NCBI GenBank assembly: GCA_003508835.1
Contig: PUFA01000116.1
Coordinates: 3,038,001-3,102,000, forward strand
DNA length: 64,000 bases
Reading direction: 5' to 3'
Source of the DNA: Eonycteris spelaea
Taxonomy: Eukaryota > Chordata > Mammalia > Chiroptera > Pteropodidae
The notes beneath the pieces are model-generated. The model had not been told where the DNA came from. It saw only the letters and a list, made by a program, of their open reading frames with translations, and did no database searches. The first letter of the stretch is position 1. Every line of letters starts with the position of its first letter. Below are positions 35,276 through 47,378 of the stretch, one piece after another. A program made the translations under genes and the position numbers.

Positions 35276-36084
35276 TCAAGAGAACTCGCATAAGAAAATA
35301 TTATTTTAGAGAAAAAAAGGTTCTGGGAGAAGTATGGAGTGTAGGTAGAAGAAGGGACTTACTGGAATAGGAGACCAAGTTGGATGTGTGCAATAGAGGA
35401 TGAGGGTTGAAACCAGGGTGGAGACCAGAGAAATGAAAAGGATCATCTAGATTGGAAAAATATTTTAGGGCTGGGATTCTCAACCCGGAGTGTCTGGACA
35501 CCTGGAGCATAACTCTGTGGGATCGTGGGGGAACCGGTCTATTTTTCCTAAAAATGTCCTTAAGATTTTATACATTTAAGCGCATAAATAAATAAATAAA
35601 GATGGTCTTAGAACATTGGTCTCTTTTTTTGTTATACTGCATAGGCTAATTTAAGAACACTGTCAATTTATTTTCATTTGTAAATTATATAGTACTATAT
35701 TCACATGCAAATGTTAACAGCAGAACTTTTATAGAAATAAAAGTTTTAATATTCTATTACCATTTCCTCAATCGATTTTCTTGCCCATCATCTGGGGGAT
35801 ACATTTAGGAAAAGATAAAAGGAAAAGAAAATCCCAACTTGGTAGATAACAGCACCTGACCAAGAATTTAATCATAAAATTTTGCCAACTTCACTGCTGA
35901 ATTAAGATAAAATTTCCATGGACTGTTCCACAGAATGCTGTGCCCTTTCCACAGAGTTCTGGAGAACTGTGTGTGGCTATTAACGAATGTGGCGTAATCT
36001 GAGTTAATAACAGACAACAGTGGGTCCTGGCATTGAGGGAGCAGATACTCAGAGCTGGACAGTGGTAAAAGGACTGAACTAGTT
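35276..36084. other. Unclassified intron
   Basis: GGATTCTCAACCCGGAGTGT at 35474 faintly resembles a MER20-type hAT end but cannot be followed further. A short (AAAT)n tract lies at about 35585. Confidence 0.45.
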
Positions 36085-36240
36085 ATTTAGTGTCCTGAAG
36101 TCTGATCTCAGCTCTGCCACCAACTAGTTCCATGATTTAAGCAAGTGATTTCTTCTCCCCAAACTTTTATCTCCTTACAGACAGCAGGACTGTTCACTAT
36201 GGGGGTTCTAAGTTCCCTTCCACATTTAAATTCTACAGGA
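36085..36240 (+). mobile_element. Partial MIR SINE
   Basis: GAAGTCTGATCTCAGCTCTG, CCACCAACTAGTTCCATGAT and AAGCAAGTGATTTCTTCTCC follow the MIR order (CGGCTCTGCCACTTACTAGC, GGCAAGTTACTTAACCTCTC). Confidence 0.6.
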
Positions 36241-37739
36241 AGGCATTAACTGACAGTTTTCTTTAGTAGGTGATGGTAAAAAAAAATTCTCTTGACCTTT
36301 TTCACATACATATTGAAAGACTGAGCGACATCAATGAATTAAACCAAACCCTAAGAACCTAAGGTCTTATGAAGAATCAGAGTATTAAATTATTGTTTGC
36401 TGTTTAACTTTGCTTTCATGCAGTTGTGCTTGAATAAACTCCCTTCAGGTATATCTTGTGCTGGGAATGCTGCTGCATTCAGGTGAGCAACAAGTACAAA
36501 GAAAGTTAAGCAACAAATCTCTAAGATTTGGAAATGTGGCCACAATTCAATAGGGGCATGTCATTCCTAAAAAAAATCCTCCAGTGTTACTTAGAATTAA
36601 TAACCAACAAAATCATCATAATATCTATTATAATCACCTGAAGTTCAAGAGATGGCATGTCTCCTGAAATCAAGTTCTCTTCATTCAATAAACAAAGGTC
36701 ACAGCAAATAAATGATAGTTCTAATTCTCAACACCTCTATATGCTCAATGATTCTAATGCAGGATGAAAACGTGAGGAACACAGCATAGGATCAGATTCT
36801 CCCCACAAGACATTAATTGCTCGGCCTATCTCACTCATCCACACTGCTGCCTCCTGACACCGCTGTTTGTTCTTCACTGCCTTCCTTTCTGACAAGTATA
36901 ATGGGATACAGCTGCTAAATTTTATTTTTTCCATCTCACGTTTGTGAGATGACCTTTAGATCCTAAATGTTAAGTTCCACACTGGGAACAATAAGGCTTA
37001 ATTTAATAATATAGAAGTATAGCAATTCATGCTGTTAAATCTAAAATATTATGACACAATTGAGATGATGGGTTTGATTTCTAAGAAAAGAATAAGTATT
37101 ACAAAGAAAAATGTTACCCTCAGCTAAATACTTTCTATTTTAATTTATTGCTTCGATCATATGAATTTCATCAGCCTCTGTTTCACTTTAAATGCTCAGA
37201 TTAAAACCTCTCATTGCCTTTTTTTTTTTTTTGATTCACTCATTTATTTTCTTTGGGGGCTCAAGAACTCCTGATGATTTTGTTTTCTCTAAGACAGTGG
37301 ATTCCTTTCACTTCCATGCTGGAAGCCAAATGATTAATCCTTTGGAATCTCAACGAATCACCTAATTAGTAACTTACTAAAAATGAAATAAGTTAATTAT
37401 GTGTAACTTCTTTATAAAGATCAAATGACAGGCAAATCACTTTCCTAAGGCTATTCCCTACATTTGTAGCATAAATGAGAAAAAACAGAAATCAAATAAA
37501 ATTTTTACTATTGCTGACAGCACCACAATACAATAATAGGTTTCTAGGTTATTCCATTAGAAGCATTAGCCAGCATGAGTCCTTGCTTTGTACAGTAATA
37601 TTTAAGAAATCATCCTACCGCAGAGTAAGACTTGAATATCTGTATAAGAAATTCACTTAAATACATAATACCTTTCAAACTAATTAAACTCAACTAATAT
37701 AAACGAGTACCTACTAAGTATAAGGGAGCATGAATTCCT
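36241..37739. other. Unclassified intron
   Basis: No gene or firm repeat. A poly(T) tract lies at about 37220. Confidence 0.5.
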
Positions 37740-37875
37740 GCTCCCCCGCTGTAAGCAGTAGCAAGTCATCTAAATTCTCTAAGCTTCAATTCCCTTGTCT
37801 GTAGAATAGGGACAATGATGATATGGTAACTTAGAGGATGACGGTGACAATAAAGTGAGGCAAAATGAATGTTTG
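37740..37875 (+). mobile_element. Partial MIR SINE
   Basis: GCAAGTCATCTAAATTCTCT, AAGCTTCAATTCCCTTGTCT and GTAGAATAGGGACAATGATG match the second half of MIR. Confidence 0.6.
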
Positions 37876-38574
37876 CTACAACAACCACTGAAGCAACATT
37901 ATCTTTTATTAAATAGCACCCTTGAAGAGGGGGTAGACCTATGCAATCAGAGCACCCCTACATGCATCTGTTTCACCAACATTAACATGGATGTGAAACC
38001 AGCCCCTGGTTTCCACACATACTCAAACACCTGTCGATGGCAGGCATTTCATTCAGTTGGTTAGATTTGCTGGAGAACTAGCGATTCCAGGGAATAAATT
38101 GGTCAAATGAATTTGGGAAACTGTGTCACTTGTACATTCACATATTAAAGATTCTGAGAAATCCTGTATCAAGCAAGTTGTATGCTCTTAAGCCAACATT
38201 TCCTGAATCTTTGCGTCCATGGAAAAGTGTTTGTGAAAAATTCTTTCAAAAAATAAATAAGTAAAACCCCACATTGATCATCAATATACTAGAACTATTT
38301 TTTTTCAGCTAGTTCTTCTCTTCGGCCCAGGAAGCCCTGCTAAAGGTTTTGATCGCTGATGGCAGTGCTGAGCTTCTCCACGTGTCGAGCAGACGTGTGC
38401 TGAGTGGTCTGAGAACAATTCACACTTTGAAAGAAGCAGAAGAAAGCAGGAGAGAGCTTTCCATTCAGAAATTTTGTCCAATTGGTTTCCATTATGGGTA
38501 GCTTCATCACACACGAATCAATAGATAGAACAGTTTCCATTATGCCCTTTTCTTGATACATTCAAATAAATTAA
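37876..38574. other. Unclassified intron
   Basis: Overlapping minus-strand open frames at 38305-38561 (69 and 73 codons) have no recognisable domain. I make no gene call. Confidence 0.5.
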
Positions 38575-38790
38575 TTTTCTTAAAATTTGACACCCAGAGT
38601 AGAACATAGTGTAACAGACATAGTTTGACCAGTGTAGAAGCAAATACGGCTATTGTTTCTCATGGTCTTGACTCTCCCTCATCAACAAAAACTAAGATCA
38701 TCTGAACATTATATTTTACCAGCCTGATCACTCCAAAGACATACTTAGCTTGATTGAGGTGAATAACAATTTTGTCTTTTCTTATTAGGA
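38575..38790. mobile_element. Ancient interspersed repeat, family uncertain
   Basis: TTTGACACCCAGAGTAGAAC, AGTTTGACCAGTGTAGAAGC and CAAAAACTAAGATCATCTGA resemble an ancient amniote repeat I remember (motif TGGTCTGACCAGTGCAGAG) but cannot name. It could be an unusually conserved copy. Confidence 0.35.
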
Positions 38791-39079
38791 TTTCCATACT
38801 AACTGCTGCCGAAGCCACGTCATGGTAGACCTTCATAAGGAGAAGAGATCCGAGAACAGCTTTTCCATGACTGTTAGTCTCATGCGAAGAACAAAACCAG
38901 ATGGTTGCTGGAGAACTTTCAGGGGAACCAAGGCAACTGGTGAGTCACTTCTAAGTAAAGACGCTCTTGGAGAAATCTTTGAGAATTGATCAGTGCTTAG
39001 GGGAACTGAAATCAAGGAGGAGTAAAGACTGGAGCAGGCCAGTAGCCAAAAAGAAATTCCCCCCTTGCCAAACTCTATA

Positions 39080-39720
39080 AATCCTTGATCCTCCCTCCTA
39101 TTTTGGTGGCTTCTATGCCCTCAGTGACCCATGGGTCTTTGTCAGCTACTCTACCTGCCTCTTCTAAGTCTCTTTTGAGGTTCTGTCTCCTCCCTCCATT
39201 CCTGAAAGCTGGGTCTCTTCCTGCTTGGAATTTGGTATTCATTTCCCAATTCTATCTACTCTCATCCACTTTGAGACCATTTTGACCATCATCATCACCA
39301 CTGCTAATGCTATATTGGTGACTCCCAAATGATCTCTCTTGAGGTTTAAACCTATATACTCAATTATACATGCGAAGCTTCTACAGGAATATCTAAAAAA
39401 AAAAAAAAATCCTCTCCTAATTGACATGTAAAATGTCTTCTTTCCTTCTAAAATTATACTTTACTTCTAAAATTACCTTTTTTCATACCTGGCTGGTATG
39501 TGCAGTTTTACCAGCAGTTCAAGCCAGCAACCCTGCTCATCATCCTCGGCTCCACTCTGAACTCCTTCTCAGGCCCTTCCATCAACTTTGTTACCAAAAT
39601 GTATGTGTGCCAGAGCTCTCTGAACCTATCCTGATCATCCTTTTCCATGATCACTGCCACAGTCTTACCTCAGGTGCCGCCATCATTTCCTACTTCGCTA
39701 CTCTGAAAAACTGAATAAAA
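39080..39720 (+). mobile_element. L2 LINE ORF2 fragment, about 640 bp
   Basis: TCTCCTCCCTCCATTCCTGA, TTGGTGACTCCCAAATGATC, GCAGTTCAAGCCAGCAACCC and CTCCACTCTGAACTCCTTCT match L2 ORF2, including the GATGACTCCCAAATTTATAT and GGAGTCATCCTTGACTCCTC landmarks. An A15 run at about 39395 interrupts it. No long open frame remains. Confidence 0.75.
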
Positions 39721-42149
39721 GGTTAGGCACATATACCTGGGTTCAGTCCCTAGCTGTATGTGCAGTGTGCTTAACTCACAGAATCTTACTTTTTTATAAG
39801 AAAATTGAGCTCTACTAGTTAGCAATAGAACCAATGGCTGAACATAGACTCTTAAATTTCCCAGAGAAGGGACCAAGAGGCTTAGGGCTGCCTCTTGAAG
39901 ACCTTGCTCTGTTTCTCTAGCACAACTGTACCTCTACAAGGTACCTAAGGGCAGAAATAAGATCTTAGGTAAGTAGAGAGCTATATACTGGTCTGAGCTA
40001 CTGATTAAAGAAAATTTATCTGAGATACTAAGAACCAAATGTCCAGACTACAGTCCAGAATTAGAGAAGACACGCTAGGAGGCCCCAAGAGTGGATAGGA
40101 GAGGGAGGGCGGCCCTCTGCCCTTCTCCACATCCTCTGCCAGGCAGGGATGGTTACACGGTTGCACCCACGGCTGTGAGGTCAGCATGCTGGCACTCACA
40201 TCCTACATTACAAATACCGACTAGCTGCTTGCCAAGTTTAATAGGTCTCCCTAAGTTAGAGCAGCTTCAAAGACAACTTCTACCATTATTTCATTCAAAG
40301 TAGGTCTTTTGTAATCTTACAGTTCACTTTCCTTCCTCGCAGCTTCACTGTTATCCATGGTGGTGAAGACATGATATGTGAACCCCTGTGTGTGTGGGAG
40401 ACAGTGCATGACCCCTTCGCAATGGTCAACCAGACACAAGTCCTCAGAGGGCTAGTAATGTTTTCTCAGCCCATTCCTAATTGTTTTATTTTCCCTCCCA
40501 GCTTCAAGGTAGAAAAAGTTGTGGAGAGGTCAAAATCATGACACTTAATAAAGACAGCACATTCCTTTTCTCTTGGTTTATGTCTATTTAACTTGGGGTC
40601 AAAATTGCGTATTAAAGGAAAATCTAGTGAACTTAATTAGGGTTTCGAGTTCAACTCCAGATTTTGCTACAACAGATTTTGCCAAAGGCTTTATTTTAAA
40701 GCAAGTTAAAATTAGAGTGTCCATCTAGTTCTCAGCCATTTTTTGGCCTCCGAGACAGCTTATGGATACGATGTATTCCCGCGGTCTGGCTAAGTCTTAC
40801 TAGTATTTTCAAATGGTGTGTGCACTCGTGGGGCTGGTGCTTCTCTTCCAATGAGCAGAATTTGTCAATGTCTTGGTCTTTGATGGAAAAAAGTGTCCTT
40901 GGTGAGGTTCTTGATTTTTCCATTAACTACTAAGTACAGGAATATCATCAGTTTAATCAAGAATTTTTATAATTTTTGCAGAGATGAAAGTCAGGCTTAT
41001 ACCAATGTGTGATTTCTGGGATGGGCCCTGCCCAACACTGAAAATGACCAGGCACAGTAGTCCCTGACCTTTTGCGTCTGTGCCTGAAAGACCATCCATC
41101 CGTTACGGCTGCAGACTTGGAGCAGCTGGCTGCTCACTGACCCTGGGTGGTTGAGAGACTCAAAATAAATGATGCTAGTCACAACTGCCAGCTATATTAG
41201 TTTCTGACTTCACTGAATGTATGATTTTGTGTTTAACGGAGAATTAAAATTTAGTTCACCGATGTGCATCTTCTGCTACGAGCTCTTTCACAGGCACCTA
41301 GAAGCTCTTCTTTCCTTCACCGATTTTAGATTCCGGGGTTCTTTTTCTGATATTGTTTTTCCTTTTCCAGTTTGAAATCCACTTTGCTTGTGAAAGAGTA
41401 CTGAAGGGAAATGAGAGTGGGATAGCCACCTCGCTTCTTGCTTATTGTTTTTTTAAGATGAGACCACATTCTCATCCTGACCCATCCTCCTTATTTTTAT
41501 CCTATCATACTTAACTACTTTTTTTTTCTAAAAATTGTCTCTAGATATTTTTCATAAGCCCCAGCTTATTAAGGCCTAGTAAACTCTCTGATTTTTTTTT
41601 TTTATACAGTTAATTCTCTCAAGATCCTTTTCTTTCTGATCAACTAATTCCTGCTAAGGTGTTGATGGCTGATAATGGCTTAATGTATCAACCTTTTAGG
41701 ACAGCATTTGCATTTTCACAACTGCTTTTAACTCCATAACCCCAAAGACTGTATGATAGGAGGATTTTAAATATCCTCGCAGAGATAATAAGGAGAGAGC
41801 TCTGGAGGGAAGACAGTTTTTCTAAAGCCCCACTAATCACAGAACAGATTTTTAAGTACTTATCTATATATAAGTCTCATTCTTGTAAATAACGTGAGAA
41901 AAATCAATAAGAGAATGCAATGCACATTCTTCACCGCAGGCTTCAGACAGCTACGAAATTAAGGCAGGAGTAGCTTCTCTATGTTTCTGGAATCTTCTAA
42001 AATAGAGCTAATCTGACTGCTCAGCACTTTCATTCTGATCTGATTAAATTTTATTATATTTTTATATAAGAATGTTTTGTGGAGCATTTAAAGCAGCGAT
42101 TACAATTTTACCTGCAAAGTAATTAAGAAAATGCCAATGAAATGCAGGC
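39721..42149. other. Unclassified intron
   Basis: Mixed-composition sequence with no exon or firm repeat. An AT-rich, possibly conserved patch lies at 41990-42130. Confidence 0.5.
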
Positions 42150-42415
42150 ATTCTAGTGAACAATGTATTACGCTGGTTAGGAGGTTAGTGTCCACAATCA
42201 GACAAACCTAGATTCAAGTCCTCACTATGACTCTTAAGAGCTGAGGATCCTTAGGCAAATCACATTAATTCGAGGCTTAAATTCTACCTGTTAAATGAAA
42301 ATAATAACAACAGCCACTTCATAAGACTATCTTGAAGATAATGAGACAATTAAGTAAAGTTCAGAGTAGTTTCTGGAACACAGTAAAAAGCTAATGAATA
42401 CTACTGTTGTGAATG
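42150..42415 (+). mobile_element. MIR SINE, nearly full length
   Basis: GACAAACCTAGATTCAAGTC, CTCACTATGACTCTTAAGAG, AGGCAAATCACATTAATTCG, AGATAATGAGACAATTAAGT and TTTCTGGAACACAGTAAAAA follow MIR from head to tail. Confidence 0.82.
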
Positions 42416-42589
42416 TCTATGTTTTTAAGTAGAAAACATGATAAAACTCTTCAGGTCAGCTTTGGAATTTCAGGGTTTCTACAGGTTACCATAGCTTGTC
42501 TGATCAACAAAAGGAAAATTAGCAATTATTTCTACTGAGATTCTAAGATGCATTAGTTTGTTTATTCAATCATTTTTTTCTTACACTCT

Positions 42590-42710
42590 TCTAGTCACAC
42601 AGCATATATTAACCACCTATTATATTAGAAGTTGAAAACAGTGGTAAACAAGACAGCCATTCTCCCTGCCCTCAACGCACTGTTGTCTAGTGTCACTGCA
42701 CAAAAGGAAA
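42590..42710 (-). mobile_element. L2 LINE 3' fragment, reverse orientation
   Basis: ATTAACCACCTATTATATTA, CAGTGGTAAACAAGACAGCC and CATTCTCCCTGCCCTCAACG correspond to the reverse complement of the L2 3' end (ACTATGTGCCAGGCAC, GTGAACAAAACAGAC, CCCTGCCCTCATGGAGC). Confidence 0.5.
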
Positions 42711-42769
42711 GAGGCTAAGTGTAAAAGCCAAGTGTAAGTGCTGACAGAAGAGTCACTGTAACATATTTC

Positions 42770-43515
42770 ACCTCTCCACAAAACAAAATCAACAATTTTA
42801 CATCTATTTGGATGATAGTTATAAAAAAAATAAATAACAATTGGTGCATTTGTGGCAAAACTGGAAGCCTTGTGCACTGCCTACGGGAATGTGAAACGGT
42901 GAAGCCACAGTGGAAAACAGTATGGCAGTTCCTCAAAATTTTAAAAGGAATTACTGTATGGTCTAGCAGTTCCACTTTTGGGTTTGCAACCAAAAGAGGT
43001 GAAGACAAGGACTTCAACAGAAATTTGCACATCAGGTATACATGTATCATTCACAATAACCACAAGGTGGAAATAACCAAAATGTCCATCAAGCGATAAA
43101 CAGGTAAGCGAAATGGATAAGCTGTATGTACACATACACGCACATGGTTTTTATTCAGCCATAAAATAGAATGAAATTCTGAAACACAATACAACACAAT
43201 TGAAACTTGAAGATGTTATGTTCAGTAAAATAAGCCAGATGCAAAAGGACACATGTCCTATGATTTCATTTATATGATGTCCCTGGAATATCAAATTCAT
43301 AGAGACAGAAAGTAGAACAGCAGTTCCCAGAGGCGGGAGAGAGGGGATGTTTAACAGGGACAGAGTTTGTCTAGGGAGATGCGAGTGTTCTAAAGATGGT
43401 GGCGATAGTCACACAGTAACAAAGTGAGCTACTTAAGGCCACTGGACTGTACACTGAAACATATTTAAAATGACGAATTTTATGTTATGTGTATTTTACC
43501 AAAATAAAAATAAAT
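42770..43515 (+). mobile_element. L1M 3' end
   Basis: TGGCAAAACTGGAAGCCTTG, TGCACTGCCTACGGGAATGT, CAGTATGGCAGTTCCTCAAA, GGTCTAGCAGTTCCACTTTT, CATGTATCATTCACAATAAC, CATCAAGCGATAAACAGGTA and TTCAGTAAAATAAGCCAGAT, then ATATTTAAAATGACGAATTT and an A-rich end at about 43512. The 95-codon open frame at 42812-43099 is the ORF2 C-terminal remnant (W-C-I-C-G-K-T-G-S-L-V-H-C-L). Confidence 0.87.
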
Positions 43516-43599
43516 CATACATGCTGTGAATCAATAGTTAACATAGCTGGAAGTTACGATTAGCATAATTTTTTACCACTATACTGTAGGGATTCTTAG

Positions 43600-43712
43600 C
43601 TCTCCATAAAAAAAATCAACAATTTCACATCCATTTGGGTGATAAAGAAAAATAAATAACAATTGTTTATGAGTTTGTGGCAAAATCGAAAGCCTTGTAC
43701 ACTGCCTGTTAC
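43600..43712 (+). repeat. Second copy of the L1M segment found at about 42772-42884
   Basis: CTCTCCATAAAAAAAATCAA, ATTTCACATCCATTTGGGTG, AATAAATAACAATT and GCCTTGTACACTGCCTG closely parallel 42772-42884, with scattered differences and small indels. It lies just beyond the A-rich tail of the L1M, so one element is followed by a copy of its own upstream part. Confidence 0.85.
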
Positions 43713-44699
43713 CTGATTGCTTGAGGAAAAAAAAAATCAATATTTAGACAGCAATACAAAGGGGGCTTTTTTAAAAAAAAGTTATTCGTAAGTGGGGTAA
43801 AACATCTCATGCTTTCCCTCATTCTAGAACACTCCTCCCAACAAGATATTTTATTCTTTCACCTGATGAGCGAAGTAAGCAGTGGTAGTAAGAGAGTGAG
43901 CAATATGGGGATTTAGCAGGTAAGGCTAAAGCCAACGATTTGATTTGACAGGAATATAGATGACATTCAGAAATACTAAATAAACCTTTCAGGCTACTGT
44001 ACACTAATAAGTTACATCCAGTTATTTCTAAGTACTCTAATTTCATTTCCCCAAAACCATTTCGAGATGTTGATGTTTTAAGAATTTGGAGGCTGCCTTC
44101 CCACTCTTGTGCCATTATCTATATCCATGCACAGAATTTTAATAATGCATTTTCTCTACTTGATAGTTGTTATTTTAAATGAGAATAATGCTTAAGTGTA
44201 TTTCTGTTTAGCCAACTAGATTTTCATTGATAGAAAATTAATAGTATACAAAAAGTTTATTGTTTAACATTAAAGGAGTAATTTAAAGATTTTTTTTCTT
44301 TGCAAAACCAATGATAAATTAGAAAATTCACACTTCCAAGGGAGAATATACTATTGAAACATAAGAAAAGAGTTTTAGAAATATTTAGTGGAATTCTTAT
44401 AAGAACAAATTAGAGCTGTTTATTAAGGAAAAACTAAGGTGTTCCAGAATGCATCTTTAACTTCTAAAGTTAATGTCTAGGGAGAGATCATGCCTTCCTA
44501 CAAGTTACACTTTAGTGCCACAGTAAGTATAAAAATATAGGGTTGAATGGATCACGTGCCTGATATGACATGGTGTATCTTGTACTTTTTTAATAACAAG
44601 AGTGCAAAAAAAAGGTATTTAAAACACACACTGCTGTGTTCTACCATAAAACACTATAAAATTTTGTAGTAGTACATCTTTTAATGATATAGGTAATTA
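43713..44699. other. AT-rich intron
   Basis: No gene or repeat family recognised. The minus-strand 98-codon open frame at 43819-44115 shows no recognisable domain. Confidence 0.5.
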
Positions 44700-44835
44700 T
44701 CTTTATTAATTCACTGAATAAATGTTTAATGAGCACCTTTCACATGTCAGGCACTGGGACATGTCTCGTTACACTGGGATGAACAAAATCAAGGGTATTT
44801 CCTGTTCTCCTGGGGCTCAAGGTCTAGTTGCTCAC
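44700..44835 (-). mobile_element. L2 LINE 3' fragment, reverse orientation
   Basis: TTAATGAGCACCTTTCACAT, GTCAGGCACTGGGACATGTC, TGAACAAAATCAAGGGTATT and CCTGTTCTCCTGGGGCTCAA are the reversed L2 tail (GTGCCAGGCACTG, GTGAACAAAA, CCTGCCCTCATGGAGCT). Confidence 0.6.
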
Positions 44836-45484
44836 CTCTGACACCTCACTTAAGCTACAGACAGTTCCCTAAATCCAAAGGTAGTTTTTCTGGCCTCCAA
44901 CTTCAATTTCTCCGACTACACAATCACAACCACATTTGTCCTTCTCCATATAATTCCACCATATACAAACTAAGAAAGGTACAGCATTCATTATCAAAAC
45001 TAATGAAGAATGCTCTTGAATAACAACCCACATTTATTTCAGTAACTTTTAGTATTTTGAGGAATGGTCAAATAATTCTCTCTTAATTTAAGACCAAGAA
45101 AGGTATTGAATTAGGCTTTCTGAGGGGAATAGGAATAAGACTGGGAATAACAGAGAGATATAAATAAATGACTAGAGAATATTCTATTGCTTTTTAAAAA
45201 AACTATTTAAAAATGGCCACTGTAAATTGTTATAACACTTGAGGCTAGGATGACAGGTAATTGAAAAATTAAAGAAAATGTATCTACTTAAACATATTTC
45301 TTAAATTCAATATCCTTAGATTAAGCGGCCATATAGAGATTTTCAAAAGTTGCCCAAGGAGCAAATAATATTGAATGCCACAATAAGTAAAACTGGGTGC
45401 ACAGATTATTATAAAATTTGAAGATAATAACTGCTTAGTATTAAATAGAGGAGTTGTCAGACTGCTAATTAACTTCCAATATTT
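44836..45484. other. AT-rich intron
   Basis: Nothing recognised. Confidence 0.5.
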
Positions 45485-45860
45485 ATTTTCCCCTCTTGAA
45501 TTGATACAGACATTGATCTGGACACTTGGTTACCCAATCTCCCTTGTAGGACCATGAAGCTCTAGCCAAAGAGGTGGTTCATACTAATGTGAGACTTCAG
45601 GGGAGTGGCCTTAAAAGAAGCGGAGCAGCACGTTCTCATTCTCTTGTCTGTGCTTCTGTCTGAAATTCGGACCTGATGTCTGGCGCTTAAACCACCATTT
45701 GGAATCACAAGGTGCACCTAAATAATGAGGGTGGTAAAGCAGAGTGATGGAAGTAGCCTGACTTTCCTGCTCCGCGGAGCCCACTGTATCAGCCTTTAGA
45801 GTCTGACTTCTACCTTCTGTTACAGAAGAAAGAAGGAAATCTCTATCTTGTTAACTGCAA
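45485..45860 (+). mobile_element. Probable LTR (MaLR / MLT1-like)
   Basis: CTCCCTTGTAGGACCATGAA, CAAAGAGGTGGTTCATACTA, GCAGAGTGATGGAAGTAGCC and GAAGGAAATCTCTATCTTGT match the order in an old LTR ending AAACTTCTATCTTGTTTAAG. The subfamily is uncertain. Confidence 0.5.
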
Positions 45861-46175
45861 TCCCTGTAACTCAGAGCTGAAATGAATTCAAACTAACATG
45901 CTATTTGGTACTATATTTAAAAATAGGGTGCTGTGCATGACAGAACCTAAAAAGTTTGTGGAATTGCCTGCAGCAGGCACAAGACCCCAGAGCCTGGAAT
46001 ACTGCAGGCTCAGAAAGCTGGAGCCTTGTTATCAGTAACAATATATCTGGTCATAGTGTCCACTGTTGTTCCTTGGAAGGCACACCAGGTGCTGAGACTT
46101 GTAACACTAGGAAAAACTCAAATACTGATGCACATTGGCTCCTTCTTGCTATGTTCAGTGGTCTTTAAAAAAAAG
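45861..46175 (+). mobile_element. Possible LTR-retroelement internal sequence
   Basis: Directly follows the LTR. CATGCTATTTGGTACTATAT and GGCACACCAGGTGCTGAGAC recall MaLR internal sequence. Non-coding and tentative. Confidence 0.3.
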
Positions 46176-46859
46176 TAATGACCTCAGTCTAGGACTAGCC
46201 AGCCTGCAGCCTGAGATAAAAATAAAACCAATTTGAAATGAAGGTACTCTCCGCTTCTACTGACAATCTGCACTGATGGAGAATCCCCAATTTAGGCGTT
46301 TAAAGGGCACAAAAAAATCTTAAAGTACAGTAATTATAAGCCATAAGTGCCAAGAGGTAGCTTTAGAAGGAAGTAAAGCTATGGCCCAAGATGTCTTCTA
46401 TCACCTTCAGGTAAGAGTAAAGTGGAGAAAGTGGGGTGGAGGGAAAACAAGGGAAAGGCTTCCCATTTATTAGGCCTTGTTGTATCAGTACTTAATCTAT
46501 ATTTGATGTAAATATATGATCTCCAGCAGAGCTCTGTCATGTACTACACAACTAAGGATGATAAACAGATTAAAGTAAAATAAAGAAAGAAAAGAAAACA
46601 ATAAAAACAAAAAAGAACTCGTCTACCAGACATTGGGAAAAATGAGATATTGCCTGAGGCAGTGATCAAATTTAGGATACTGCCATCAAAACAAGGGTTA
46701 TTCTTTCTCAGGGCCTCAAGTCTGAAAGGGGGTGGGGAAAGTAAAGGAGGGGGCGGGCAAGTTTTCTTAACGAGAGGTCAGAGCTGCACACCTCCAGTGG
46801 TGACTGGCAGAGCGCAGAGGCTAGTTAGCAAAAGGACAGAGTGAATCAATGCGGATACA
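46176..46859. other. Unclassified intron
   Basis: An A-rich stretch at 46560-46620 and a G-rich stretch at 46720-46760 (GGGGGTGGGG, GGAGGGGGCGGGC). No gene. Confidence 0.5.
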
Positions 46860-47150
46860 CATCCCCACTATCTGTTTTCAAGGTCTTTTAGTAATGAGAT
46901 CCCTTCCTTTTAGCTGGGCACATGGCTGTCTGGAAGAGTTGCATTCCCCAGCTTCCTATGCGACTTGGTGTAGCCATCGACTAAGTTCAGGCTCACAGGA
47001 CTTATGGGGAAGTGTCCCGAGCATCTTCCAGGAAGCACCTTTAAAGAGAAGTGTGCTGCACTCCTTCCTTCTTTCAGCTATCTGGGATGGGGGCGGGACA
47101 GCTAGAGCTGAAGAAGGCATCTTGAACCACAGGGGAGAAGCAACATGCTA
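46860..47150 (+). mobile_element. Probable LTR fragment (MaLR-like)
   Basis: AGCTGGGCACATGGCTGTCT, GCATTCCCCAGCTTCCTATG and GACTTGGTGTAGCCATCGAC are typical of the 5' half of old MaLR/ERVL LTRs (CCCAGCCTCCCTTGCAGC, GTGTGGCCATGTGAC). The 100-codon open frame inside is a by-product. Confidence 0.55.
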
Positions 47151-47159
47151 ACGAAGTCG

Positions 47160-47378
47160 AAGTCTGAAACAAGACAGATTAGGGGCTGTCAAATAACAGT
47201 TTGCAGGATAAGTCCGGCTACCCTTGGTTTTGTAAACAAGTTTTATTGGAACATGACCACACCCATTTGTTTACATATTGCCAAAGACTGCTCCAACTGC
47301 AGAGCTGAATATGTGACCAAGATCATCTGGCCCACAAGACCTAAAATATTTACTATCTAGCCCTTTATAAAACAAATT
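47160..47378. mobile_element. hAT-Charlie non-autonomous DNA transposon
   Basis: GTTTTGTAAACAAGTTTTAT, TGGAACATGACCACACCCAT, TTGTTTACATATTGCCAAAG, GACCAAGATCATCTGGCCCA and AAATATTTACTATCTAGCCC match a common mammalian Charlie-type element (TAAAGTTTTATTGGAACACA, TATTTACTATCTGGCCCTTT). Short form, lacking the central part present in the copy at 58145-58510. Confidence 0.77.

Noticed and set aside
38305..38561. Minus-strand overlapping frames of 69 and 73 codons, on the gene's strand
   Set aside because: Considered as an alternative CNTNAP2 exon, but there is no Caspr2-like sequence and the region merges with an old repeat at 38575-38790.
42812..43099. Plus-strand 95-codon open frame with Cys residues
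   Set aside because: L1M ORF2 C-terminal remnant. The cysteines belong to the L1 sequence, not to a new zinc-finger gene.
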